This document shows positions 8,779 through 17,350 of a stretch of DNA of 51,030 bases, piece by piece. The position numbers were made by a program, and so were the translations under genes. This DNA is from Verrucomicrobium sp. BvORR106. GTDB lineage: Bacteria > Verrucomicrobiota > Verrucomicrobiia > Verrucomicrobiales > Verrucomicrobiaceae. The notes beneath the pieces were generated by a model. That model had not been told where the DNA came from. It was given only the letters and a program-made list of their open reading frames with translations, and did not search any database. Location: contig NZ_BATR01000044.1 of assembly GCF_000739655.1 (NCBI RefSeq), positions 1 to 51,030 of the forward strand, given 5' to 3'. How positions within the stretch are numbered: position 1 is the first letter of the stretch; the number at the start of each line of letters is the position of its first letter.

Positions 8779-9231
8779 TTACTCAACCGAGGCCTCCACG
8801 GCCCCGCCGAAGGTGACGGCGCTGATGTGGGCCCGGGCACAGGCGTTCAACACATCCACAATGCGCTGGTGGGGCACGTCGTCATGGGGCACGAGGGTCA
8901 CCAGGGCCTGGCTGCGGGCGGCATCGGCGCTTTCCTTGAACCGCTTCAAGGTGGAGATCAGCTGGGGCATGTCCTTGTCGCCGGGGGCGCCCACTTTCAT
9001 CTCGTTGAGCAGGACCACACCCTTCTCATCGATCTCAATCCGCTGCTCGTCTGGGATCTCCACGGCCTCCGTCTGGGCCACAGTGCCCGGGAGCGTCATG
9101 CTCATGTCTCCCTCGGGCTTGGTCGGCTTGGAGGTCAGGATGTAGAAGAAGAGCAGCAGGAAGCACACGTCGATCATCGGTGCGATCTGCAGTTCCACCT
9201 GGGGATGTTCAATACGGCGGGGGACGGCCAT
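8779..9231 (-). CDS. ExbD/TolR family transport protein (second copy)
   Basis: 150 aa. One N-terminal membrane segment contains the family signature LQIAPMIDVCFLLLFF with the proton-path Asp at residue 21; the rest is a periplasmic domain. ExbD/TolR dimers sit inside the ExbB/TolQ pentamer and use the proton gradient to drive a periplasm-spanning partner. A GTG at 9258 would add nine residues and overlap the upstream exbD by 17 bases. The ATG at 9231 leaves a 10-base gap and gives the usual short basic N-terminus (MAVPRR), so it is preferred. It differs clearly from the other exbD, so the two may form a heterodimer. Confidence 0.88.
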   Translation of the reverse strand: MAVPRRIEHPQVELQIAPMIDVCFLLLFFYILTSKPTKPEGDMSMTLPGTVAQTEAVEIPDEQRIEIDEKGVVLLNEMKVGAPGDKDMPQLISTLKRFKESADAARSQALVTLVPHDDVPHQRIVDVLNACARAHISAVTFGGAVEASVE

Positions 9232-9241
9232 GGCAGGGGAG

Positions 9242-9685
9242 CTATTTGTTGTGGGCACCGAAGATGACGGTCACGGCCCCTGCTTCAGCAGCCATGTTCA
9301 TGACCTGCTTGATGCGTTTGGCCGGGGTGCGGCTGTCGGCGCGCACATAGACCTTGAGCGGCGGCACTTCTTTGAGCCGGTTCTTGAGGTGGGCCACGGC
9401 TTCCTTGTCGGTGACTTGACGGTCCCCGCTGAAGAGCTGGCCGTGCTCGTCGATGTTCAGCACATCGCGGTCACCTTTTTCCTTCTGCTCCGTGGCGGTG
9501 GCGGCCTTGGGCAGATCCACCTGCATCAATTTCATGCCCTGGGTCAGCTTGCCGGTGAGCATGAAGAAGAAGAGCAGCAGCATGGTGACGTCCACCATGG
9601 GGGCGATCTGCAGACCCACCTCCTCCACATGCAGCCGCTTCAGCGGGCGACGTGCGACTTCCTCGTCATTGTGATGCTCGGACAT
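9242..9685 (-). CDS. ExbD/TolR family transport protein (first copy)
   Basis: 147 aa. After a charged cytosolic N-terminus comes the membrane segment LQIAPMVDVTMLLLFFFML with the conserved Asp at residue 32, then a periplasmic domain of about 100 residues (NIDEHGQLFSGDRQVTDKE). It is the channel partner of the ExbB homologue encoded 42 bases upstream. Two dissimilar ExbD proteins in one operon occur in several phyla and suggest a specialised energised complex, not a simple TonB system. Confidence 0.9.
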   Translation of the reverse strand: MSEHHNDEEVARRPLKRLHVEEVGLQIAPMVDVTMLLLFFFMLTGKLTQGMKLMQVDLPKAATATEQKEKGDRDVLNIDEHGQLFSGDRQVTDKEAVAHLKNRLKEVPPLKVYVRADSRTPAKRIKQVMNMAAEAGAVTVIFGAHNK

Positions 9686-9727
9686 GGTGGTCGGTCAGGT
9701 GCGTGGCGTGCGGCTTCTTGATCCGGA

Positions 9728-10525
9728 TCAGGCGACGGCTTCGGCTTCGGCGTTCTGAGCTGCGGTGGAAAGGGTGTCCACCAGGTCATTGAGCGTCTTG
9801 TGCACGTCGGCCATGCCGCTCTGCACCATGCCGCGGAAGTAGAAGTACATGAACATGGCCGGGATGGCGAGCATGAGGCCGCCCGCGGTGGCCACGAGCG
9901 CCTCACCGATGCCGCCTGCCAGCTCCGTGGCCTCCGCCTTGCCGGCGGTGAGGGCGGAGAAGCTGGTGATCATGCCGCCCACCGTGCCGAGCAGACCGAT
10001 CATCGGGGCCATGACGGCGAAGGTGTTCAGGTAGTTCACCGTCACCATCATCTTCGTCTCCTCGCGGAAGCACTCGTCCGCCACGGCATTCTCCATGCCC
10101 ACCTTGCCCAGATCATGGCGGTGGTAGTTGATCTTCCCAAGGGCCGCCAGCATGGCGCGGCCGAAGAGGCCCGGGCGGCTGTTGCAATACTGGGCGGCAG
10201 ACTGCACATCGCGCTGCTGCAGGTGATTGCGCAGCGTGGTGACCATGTCATTGGGCATCAGCTTGCTCTTGGACTGGGTAAGCAGGCAGTAGAGGCCCAG
10301 CGCCAGGGTGGCGACGGAGCAGGCAGCGATGACGTGCATGATGGGCCCGCCTTCCTTATACAGGTCCAGCAGGGATTTGTCGGACTTGTGCGTGGTGTGG
10401 GCCGGGGCTTCGGCACCTGTCGGTGCCGATTGCTGGGCCACCGTGAAGCTCACGGAGCTGAACATGAGGAACATGCCGCCGACAATGGCCAGCGGGAGAA
10501 GGGTGGGGCGGAGCAGGTGCTTCAT
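9728..10525 (-). CDS. MotA/TolQ/ExbB proton channel family protein
   Basis: 265 aa. An N-terminal signal-like hydrophobic segment (residues about 8-30, ending SFTVAQQ) precedes the standard three-helix ExbB architecture: first helix IMHVIAACSVATLALGLYCL, a cytosolic loop with CNSRPGLFGRAMLAALGKI, then the two C-terminal helices including MAPMIGLLGTVGGMITSF and ATAGGLMLAIPAMFMYF. These carry the Thr and small-residue motifs that line the proton path. The extra N-terminal segment with a Ser/Ala/His linker is a known variation of ExbB. It works with the two ExbD proteins downstream. Confidence 0.92.
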   Translation of the reverse strand: MKHLLRPTLLPLAIVGGMFLMFSSVSFTVAQQSAPTGAEAPAHTTHKSDKSLLDLYKEGGPIMHVIAACSVATLALGLYCLLTQSKSKLMPNDMVTTLRNHLQQRDVQSAAQYCNSRPGLFGRAMLAALGKINYHRHDLGKVGMENAVADECFREETKMMVTVNYLNTFAVMAPMIGLLGTVGGMITSFSALTAGKAEATELAGGIGEALVATAGGLMLAIPAMFMYFYFRGMVQSGMADVHKTLNDLVDTLSTAAQNAEAEAVA

Positions 10526-10572
10526 GGCGGCTTGGGAAACAGGAAATAAAGGAAGGACAATGGGCGCTGGGT

Positions 10573-11646
10573 TCAGGGAGCGGGGGGCTTGCTGTTGCTC
10601 TCGGGTTTCGCGTAGCGTTTGCGGCGGGCGGATTCCGGCTCCTTGGAGGCTTCAGCAGCGGGCTTCTCCATGGGCTTGGCGGGTTCCTCGGGAAGCTCTG
10701 GAAGGGTGACAGGCACCTCCAACGGCAGCTTGTGCTTTACCAGAAACTCGCGTGCTTCCCCGGCCTCTTTGGCTTTGGGATAGAGATGCAGGATGTCCTG
10801 CGCACAATCAGCGGCCGCAGAGACGTTGCCATCAAACTCAAGCACAGCGGCGGCCTGCCACAGCCCTGCAGTGGCGGACTCCTCCTGCGTGCCGTGGAAG
10901 AGGGAGGGTTTGACGGAGCATTCGACCGATTCATGAAACAACCGATTGCGCTCCGGCACCACGAGATCGTCCTCCTCCCAGCGCGGGTTCTCTGACTGGA
11001 TTTGCTTCAGCGCTTCAAAGCTGTGTTTGCCCGTGAAGAGCAGCACGCGCACTGCCAGCCATTCGTCGGTGCTGTGGTCAGCCAGGATCTTTCTGGACTC
11101 GGCCAGGGCATCCTGGGAGCGGTTCAAGGCAACAAGCGTCTGTATCCTGGTCCAGCGGGCCTGGGCCCGGCGCTGGGGATTCCAGTCGTTGGAGATGATG
11201 ACGTCACAGATCTCCAGAGCTTTGGCGCGGACGGTTGGGGTGGGGCTGGCCATGCAGGCGCTGGCAAAGGCCAGGCCCAAGTCGCCACCGGGGTGATTGG
11301 GGCGGGCCAACAGCGGCAGGACCGTTTCCCAGCGGCTGGCCAGACGGGCTCCGTCCCTGGCGGCATCTGTCGTGCGCAACAGGGCGTGGAACTCTTCATC
11401 CATGACAAAATCGGCCGACCGGATCTCTGTCCAGGGCACGTCGCGGGTCATGAGGCCCGCGGCTCCCGCAGGCCGGTATTCAATGCGCAGCATTTCGGCG
11501 GTGCTGCTGACAATGCGGCAGGGTACGGCGGCACCGTTTTGCAGCACCACCACGTCGGACTTGGGGCCAGTGGGGGCTTGAGCAGAGAGCTGGCTCGCCG
11601 CAAGTCCAAGGCAAAAGCAGATGCTGAGGGCGGACAGCGTTCTCAT
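10573..11646 (-). CDS. secreted helical-repeat protein of the ExbBD operon
   Basis: 357 aa with a signal peptide (MRTLSALSICFCLGLAASQL, then SAQAP). Residues about 30-90 form a small beta-rich domain (VVVLQNGAAVPCRIVSSTAE, ending VPWTEIRSADFV), a pattern common in secreted proteins of this phylum. Residues about 100-300 are helical and TPR-like. The tail is Pro/Glu/Lys-rich. The ATG overlaps the stop of the preceding TPR gene by four bases (ATGA), showing translational coupling. Function is unknown; by position it is a periplasmic accessory of the ExbB-ExbD complex. Confidence 0.7.
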   Translation of the reverse strand: MRTLSALSICFCLGLAASQLSAQAPTGPKSDVVVLQNGAAVPCRIVSSTAEMLRIEYRPAGAAGLMTRDVPWTEIRSADFVMDEEFHALLRTTDAARDGARLASRWETVLPLLARPNHPGGDLGLAFASACMASPTPTVRAKALEICDVIISNDWNPQRRAQARWTRIQTLVALNRSQDALAESRKILADHSTDEWLAVRVLLFTGKHSFEALKQIQSENPRWEEDDLVVPERNRLFHESVECSVKPSLFHGTQEESATAGLWQAAAVLEFDGNVSAAADCAQDILHLYPKAKEAGEAREFLVKHKLPLEVPVTLPELPEEPAKPMEKPAAEASKEPESARRKRYAKPESNSKPPAP

Positions 11647-14534
11647 GGAATGGAGGAGGTGGAAGCCTGTGGTGTTTCGGCGCCTTCCTCAGGCCGACGA
11701 TCCCGCCAGGAGGGATCCCGCGAGTCCAGTAGGACGATCGCCTTCTGGTGCACGGGCTGGGCGGAGAGTTCCAGCCGCTCTGCGAGTTCACGGTAAACGG
11801 CCTCCGCCTTGCGCGGTTCATTCAGGCGGTCCAGTGCTTCGGCTCTTTTGAAGTAGGCCAGGGCCACTTCAGGGAGATACTTGCCATAGGAGACGTACAC
11901 GCGCTCAAAGTAGGCGGTGGCTTTGAGGTCCTGCTTCTGAGCGGTCATGAGGTCACCCAGCTTGAGCAGGGTGGTGGCCTTGAGCTGCCTCGGCACGGTG
12001 GGCATTTCCAGGATCTTTTCCATCTCGGCCTGGGCCTCTTTGTATTTGCCCTGGTCAACGAACAGCCCGCTTTTGATGGAGGCAACCTCCCCAAGCAGCG
12101 GGGAGTTGAGGGTTTCGGTCTCGAACCGGGCAAGCGCCTTGAGCGCCTCCTCAGGTTTCTTCTCTGACAGGGCAATCAAGCCGAGGCCGAGAAAGACGCG
12201 GTCTTTTTCAAAGGCTCGCGGATGCCACTTGCGCAGATCCACGTAGAGCTTGCGTGCCTCGTCCAGCCGGCCGGATTCGCGCAGGGCGTCCGCCACGTCC
12301 GCCACGATTCGGGGGCTGTGCTCCTTCGCGTTGAGGCGGGGGGCGAGTTCGAGGAGCCAGCGACGGCAGTTGTCAGGATCTGCCTTGCGCCAGAGCACCG
12401 CGCGGGCCCATCCGGTGCGCAGAGCCAGGAGGGGGCGCAGCGTGGCTGCCTTCTGCGTCAGATCACCCAGCCGGACCTGTAGTTCCTGCCTTCCCTCCGG
12501 ACCGGGATAGAGCCTGGGCAGGGCGGTCAGAATGTCTTCCACCCCTGGAGTGTCGGCCGTGTTGCCATGCTTCTCGATGGCGTCCCAGTAGGCAGTGCGG
12601 GCTTCTTCGCGTTTCCCGGCGCTGTCGTAGGTCCATCCGATCCAGTACACGGCCTCCGCTATGCGCATGCTGCGGGGGTTCTCCAGGATGAACCGCTCGT
12701 AGTGGGAGCGCATGGCGTCGAAGCGCTCGGCCAGATTGTAAATGTTGCCGGTACGGAACCAGGCGTCCTCGTGGAAGCGGGGATTGGCCACCCGGTCGAT
12801 GGTCTGGTAGGCGGCGATCGCCTCGTCAATGCGGCCCTCGGCCCCGAGAGCATCTCCCAGCAGGAGTTTGCCCTCCTCCGCGTACTGGGAGCCACGATTG
12901 GCGGAGATGAATGACTGGAGTTCGCGGATGGCGCGTGGATACTCAGCCAGGCCGAAGCTGGAGAAGGCGATGCGGAACTGGGCATCCTGCGTGTAGCGGG
13001 CGTGCTGGGGGTAGCGCTTCAGATACGCCTCCATCTGGCTGCGGGCCTGGGCGTGCTGCTTGTCGAAGGATCTGCCCATCCCCGTCCAGTAGAAGGATTC
13101 CTCAATCAGATCCGTGGCGTTGGGATGTTTCTTGGGCAGCTCAGAGAAGGCATCTTCCGCCTCCCGGTTGAGATCCTGCTCCAGCAGGCAGATGCCTTCC
13201 ATGAACAGGGCTCGTGCTGCCATCTCGTGCTGTGGGTGTTTCTGGTGCACCTCGGCGAAGATCATCTCCGCGGCGTCTGGACGATGGTCGCCCTGCAGCG
13301 CGCTGGCTTTGAGGAAGAGCACCGTGGGCAGTTCGTCGGGGCTGGTGGGGCCGAACTTCTCAATCCACGTGTCCGCGGCGGTGACGGCCTTGTCCCAGCG
13401 CTGGATCTGCATCCAGCACTGCACCAGGCTGAGAGTGGCCTTTTTCACCACGTCATCGGGCGGCATGCGCTGCAGCATGTCATCCAGGATGAGGGCGCAC
13501 TCACGATAGCGCCCCAGATCCCGGTAGGCGCTGGCGATGCGAAGCCTGAGGGCAGGATCGAAACTGGGTAGTTTCTCGAACTGCTCCAGCTCGCGCTGGA
13601 TGCGGGAGATGAGAGACTCGTACTGAAACGCCAGATACTCCTGACCAGGCGTCTTCCTGGCCACCTCCAGTCGCGTGGTAAAGGAGGCCAGGGAGGCCTG
13701 CTGCGTGCTCAGGAGTTTCTCCCGGTTCCAGATCCTCTGGAGCACGTAGATCGCGTCATAGCTCTTTCCCGACTCCAGCAGGCGGGAGCCGAGCTGCAGA
13801 CAGAGGGTGTGGTAGGCCACCGCTTGGGTAATTTCCTGAACATGCGGGGCGGAGTCTTTTACCAGCGCCAGCGCTGCCGCATCATCATTGCTTTCCAGCA
13901 GGGCATGGAGCCTGAGTACCGTGGCCCGGCCCGCGGCCTCGCGGTTGACCTGACGGAGCGGGGCGATCTGGCTTCCGAAGAAAGTGGCTGCGCCCTTGAA
14001 GTCGTCCTTCATAATGAAGCACATGCCGTACAGGACCACGGACTCTGTCCTGCGCCCGGCATGCACTCGCCGCTGGACCTCGTTGAGGCGGACGACGTAG
14101 GGCAGTTTCTCCCCGTAGAACTCTCCAAATGCCTTTTGGGCTGCATCAAAGTCCTGCACCTGGAACTGGCAGATGCCTTTCCAAAAGGCAAGCTCATCAC
14201 TGGAGCCGGGATCAAGTTGCGGATCCTTGAGCACCTCTTCCAGCAACGGCAGCGTCTCGGCGTACTTTTTCTGCCGGAGCTTGGTGCTCACAAGAAGGGG
14301 CTTCATGCGCTTGGCGGCCTCGGCTGTCTCCGCCACGCCTCCGTAGGTGTCGATGAACTTGGTGAAGAGCGTTTCCGCTTGGGCCCAGTCCCCTGCATCA
14401 AATGCGGAACGCGCCGCATTGAAGAGCTCCGTGGGAGTCAGTTCCGTCGCATCCTGGGCTTCAGCATGGCGGGGTAGTGCGAAATTGAGCCACCACAACA
14501 GGAGCAGGATGAAGGAGGTGGTGGGCTTCAGCAT
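11643..14534 (-). CDS. large periplasmic TPR protein of the ExbBD operon
   Basis: 963 aa with a signal peptide (MLKPTTSFILLLLWWLNFAL, cleavage near HAEAQ). Almost the whole length is tetratricopeptide-like helical hairpins, for example LFNAARSAFDAGDWAQAETL at the N-terminus and AYFERVYVSYGKYLPEVALA near the C-terminus. It is the first gene of the operon. TPR proteins accompany Tol systems (CpoB/YbgF) and are frequent beside exbB/exbD in Verrucomicrobiota and Planctomycetota; they act as periplasmic scaffolds. A scaffold role here is inferred. The C-terminal about 30 residues (RDRRPEEGAETPQ) look unstructured. Confidence 0.8.
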   Translation of the reverse strand: MLKPTTSFILLLLWWLNFALPRHAEAQDATELTPTELFNAARSAFDAGDWAQAETLFTKFIDTYGGVAETAEAAKRMKPLLVSTKLRQKKYAETLPLLEEVLKDPQLDPGSSDELAFWKGICQFQVQDFDAAQKAFGEFYGEKLPYVVRLNEVQRRVHAGRRTESVVLYGMCFIMKDDFKGAATFFGSQIAPLRQVNREAAGRATVLRLHALLESNDDAAALALVKDSAPHVQEITQAVAYHTLCLQLGSRLLESGKSYDAIYVLQRIWNREKLLSTQQASLASFTTRLEVARKTPGQEYLAFQYESLISRIQRELEQFEKLPSFDPALRLRIASAYRDLGRYRECALILDDMLQRMPPDDVVKKATLSLVQCWMQIQRWDKAVTAADTWIEKFGPTSPDELPTVLFLKASALQGDHRPDAAEMIFAEVHQKHPQHEMAARALFMEGICLLEQDLNREAEDAFSELPKKHPNATDLIEESFYWTGMGRSFDKQHAQARSQMEAYLKRYPQHARYTQDAQFRIAFSSFGLAEYPRAIRELQSFISANRGSQYAEEGKLLLGDALGAEGRIDEAIAAYQTIDRVANPRFHEDAWFRTGNIYNLAERFDAMRSHYERFILENPRSMRIAEAVYWIGWTYDSAGKREEARTAYWDAIEKHGNTADTPGVEDILTALPRLYPGPEGRQELQVRLGDLTQKAATLRPLLALRTGWARAVLWRKADPDNCRRWLLELAPRLNAKEHSPRIVADVADALRESGRLDEARKLYVDLRKWHPRAFEKDRVFLGLGLIALSEKKPEEALKALARFETETLNSPLLGEVASIKSGLFVDQGKYKEAQAEMEKILEMPTVPRQLKATTLLKLGDLMTAQKQDLKATAYFERVYVSYGKYLPEVALAYFKRAEALDRLNEPRKAEAVYRELAERLELSAQPVHQKAIVLLDSRDPSWRDRRPEEGAETPQASTSSIP

Positions 14535-14664
14535 GGCGGGGGCCGATCTATTGGATACAGCGGCAGAAGTGGCAAGCCGGTCCGGGTTAAGAATTTGTCA
14601 GAAGGAAAAGGGCGATGTTAGGGATAGAACCAGTGCGGCGCTCAAAGCGGTATCGAGCGACGGT

Positions 14665-16455
14665 CTAGCGGCCTGCTTCCTGCTGTTTGCGTTTCTCCTG
14701 CGCTGCCGCACGAGCGTTCGACCTCTCCTGGGTTTTGCGATCCAGTTCGCTGAGCACCGTTTCAGCCGCGGCTTTTTCACGGGTCACTTTTTGATGGACT
14801 TCCTGTCGCAGCAGTTCGTCCTCAAGCACCTGCCCGTCGGCCACGAGTCGCGACCGGAGCAGTGAGTACTCGAGTTCGGCCACGTCCACCTTGTGCTCGA
14901 CAGCCAGGGCGGCGGCGGTGCCAGCGCTTTGACCCAGCACCATGAGGACCACTTCATTGCGGAATGCGGCCTCGGCCACGTGGGAGGCGCTCACACAAAC
15001 CGGAACCAGAAGATTGGTGCACTCTTCGGGTTTGGGCAACAACGCCTGGAAGCCGACCGGTTGGGGAGGGAAATCCAGCTTTGTGGGTGCCTCAATGGCG
15101 ATGCGACCTTCCTTTGTGGCGAAAGGCAGAGAGGGGCTCCATTGAGCGCTGCCAAAATTCATCCCCACCGGGTCTCCGGAGGACTCCTCACCCCGCAGGT
15201 GCTTTTCGGTCAGCACCAAGGTTCCGACGAGTCGGCGGATGCCTGGCACGCTTGTAGACGATGGCCAGGATCCTTGGTCACGCCATTCATCCCGACACAG
15301 GCCCCACTCCTGCAACCGCTTGCGAATGGGCTCTGGAACTCGTTCGTCGTTCGCGAGGGTCCAGAACAGGCCCATCAGATGCTCCCGCTGGCGGCGTGTG
15401 TTTGTGCGATTCGTCTGGCGATCGGCGGAGGGCAGTTCTGCCGGTGCGGTGTTGAACAGCGGAGCCAGTTCCAGTCCAGGAACCAACCTCGCCTTGCCAT
15501 TGGGAAGGGGTTCAAGGTGAAACAGTGACTTGGCATCCAGCTTTCCCGCTACGCGGACGAGCAGTTCATAGTCTGCGAGATCGTACTTTTCGGGCTTGGG
15601 CCAGGGCAGGCGATTCGCAGCTTCTTTGGTCACACAAAGCGCCAGCGTGGCTGTTGGAGGGGCGGGGCTGTCGGCACCCGCTTCACCAGCGGCGGAAGCG
15701 GCGACGCCAGGGAGGAGCGGACTCTTGGCGTCCCCTTCAATGACATGGGCGTCGAGGTTCCACTTGGCCCATTTGCCTTCGGCATCGACGGGGCGGATGC
15801 CATTGAGCGTCTCTCCATAGGTCACATTGGCCTCCCTGCCGGTGCGGAATGTCACGCCCGCCTGGGCCATGAGCTGGCCGTCGTGGCTGGCATCGAGGAA
15901 GACCTTGCCTGCATACACATCGTCACCTCCAAGGTGAATCGAAGTGAGACGTCGTTCCTCTTTTGCCACGCCATCCTTCGCGTTCAGGGAACGCCCCAAA
16001 ATGACGTGAACCCGGGCTTCGCGAAGCATGTCATCCAGCACCCGCCCCGCCACATGGGGCTCACAGGTCCACATCCGCTGGTTGTCCGGCTCTGATGTTG
16101 CGGGTGAGAACCCCGCAAAAGAATCGCGCTTCTGGAAGGTCCAGTGTGCATCGTCAGTATACCAGCTCCAGATGCGATGGTGGAACTCGCGGGCGATGCC
16201 TCCGACCAGATGGGAGTACTTCGGCTCCATGACGGTGCCGCCGTTCGTGAGCTGACCGCCCAGATGACGGGAGGGTTCGATCAATGCCACCTTGCGCCCC
16301 ATTCGTGCTGCTTGAATGCTGGCCGCAATGCCTGCGGGGCTGCCGCCATAGACCACCACGTCATATTCATAGGTGGCGGCGGTTGCACCGGTGAGGCCAA
16401 AAGCAGATGCCGCCAGCAGCGGGATCAGGCGAAGGGGGACTGAGGAAAGAATCAT
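14665..16455 (-). CDS. secreted FAD-dependent oxidoreductase with charged C-terminal tail
   Basis: 596 aa. A signal peptide (to about residue 25, GATAA) is followed by the FAD-binding Rossmann start YDVVVYGGSPAGIAASIQAA with the GxxxxG pattern GGSPAG, then RKVALIEPSRHLGGQLTNGG. This matches the FAD_oxidored family that is expanded in Verrucomicrobiota and Planctomycetota; substrates are mostly unknown. Residues 550-596 form a highly charged, probably coiled-coil tail (ETVLSELDRKTQERSNARAA) that is not part of the catalytic family and is shared with the protein encoded directly upstream. It starts 45 bases after that gene, so the two are co-transcribed. Confidence 0.85.
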   Translation of the reverse strand: MILSSVPLRLIPLLAASAFGLTGATAATYEYDVVVYGGSPAGIAASIQAARMGRKVALIEPSRHLGGQLTNGGTVMEPKYSHLVGGIAREFHHRIWSWYTDDAHWTFQKRDSFAGFSPATSEPDNQRMWTCEPHVAGRVLDDMLREARVHVILGRSLNAKDGVAKEERRLTSIHLGGDDVYAGKVFLDASHDGQLMAQAGVTFRTGREANVTYGETLNGIRPVDAEGKWAKWNLDAHVIEGDAKSPLLPGVAASAAGEAGADSPAPPTATLALCVTKEAANRLPWPKPEKYDLADYELLVRVAGKLDAKSLFHLEPLPNGKARLVPGLELAPLFNTAPAELPSADRQTNRTNTRRQREHLMGLFWTLANDERVPEPIRKRLQEWGLCRDEWRDQGSWPSSTSVPGIRRLVGTLVLTEKHLRGEESSGDPVGMNFGSAQWSPSLPFATKEGRIAIEAPTKLDFPPQPVGFQALLPKPEECTNLLVPVCVSASHVAEAAFRNEVVLMVLGQSAGTAAALAVEHKVDVAELEYSLLRSRLVADGQVLEDELLRQEVHQKVTREKAAAETVLSELDRKTQERSNARAAAQEKRKQQEAGR

Positions 16456-16500
16456 GAGGACGGATCAGTAAGTCGTCGGGGTGAATCGCTGCGGCCCAGC

Positions 16501-17340
16501 TCACCTTTTGATTTCGGGAGCGCGTTGTTTCTGCCGCTGTGCCCGGGCCTCTGCCCTTTCCTGGGTCTTGCGTTCAAGTTCCTTCAGCACCCATTCCGCA
16601 GCCTTGCGCTCGCGGGCGATCCGTTGGGCCACTTCCTTCTTCTTCAGATCCAGTTCTTCATCGACGGTGCCACGTTTCCGATCAGTGATCACCACTCCGT
16701 TCAATCGTGGGTTCTCCAGGTCCACGTAGACCACGAGATAGACGTGGTCCTCTGTCAGAGGCTCGTAAGGAGCCATGATCTCACTGCCCTTGAAGGTCAG
16801 GGTAAACCTGCCAGCGGCTGCCAGCTCGGTCAGGTGCATGGGCTGAAGGGGCTCAAGCGTCAACTCCGCTCCATTCAATGCCAGAGACTGGGCGCGTGAC
16901 TGAGCGTCGCAGTTGAGCAGCGTGAGCGTGGTTTTGCCTGGCGAAGGAAGATGCTGAAGCGGGAGCAGAACGAGCTTGGTGATCGGGGCGCTGCCGTTTT
17001 CTCCTTTCACGACGAGCGCGTGCACCAGGAGATTGAGCCGCTCGTTGACCTTCAAGACGAACTTCTGCTCCACATCGGCAGGGCATGTGGGATGAGACAC
17101 CTTGACCGTCACAGAACCGGGCGTGACGGCGCATTCTCCTGTTTCACCGCCTTTGGACAGAGCCCGGGATTCATCCTGCTTGTTATTGGTGAGGACCGTC
17201 ACCTCACCTTCCAGACCGGTGACGTTCACCACATTCACATAGGCCGACGGCGGCGGTGGCGCAGATTCGCTGGGCGATTGTGCCAGCAAGCCCCGGGTCG
17301 TCAGGCTGCAGGCAAGCACGAGGAGCATGAGAGTGCGCAT
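16501..17340 (-). CDS. secreted protein of unknown function with shared C-terminal tail
   Basis: 279 aa from the ATG at 17340. An ATG at 17367 would add nine residues and overlap the previous gene by 17 bases. The signal peptide is MRTLMLLVLACSLTTRGLLA. The body is beta-rich and I recognise no family. The last 46 residues (from about 234) align without gaps to the tail of the FAD oxidoreductase, identical at about 23 of the first 40 positions, with the core EL(E/D)RKTQER in both. The gene follows pseudopilin A by 10 bases and so belongs to the pseudopilin operon. Confidence 0.7.
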   Translation of the reverse strand: MRTLMLLVLACSLTTRGLLAQSPSESAPPPPSAYVNVVNVTGLEGEVTVLTNNKQDESRALSKGGETGECAVTPGSVTVKVSHPTCPADVEQKFVLKVNERLNLLVHALVVKGENGSAPITKLVLLPLQHLPSPGKTTLTLLNCDAQSRAQSLALNGAELTLEPLQPMHLTELAAAGRFTLTFKGSEIMAPYEPLTEDHVYLVVYVDLENPRLNGVVITDRKRGTVDEELDLKKKEVAQRIARERKAAEWVLKELERKTQERAEARAQRQKQRAPEIKR

Positions 17341-17350
17341 GGCGACGAGA

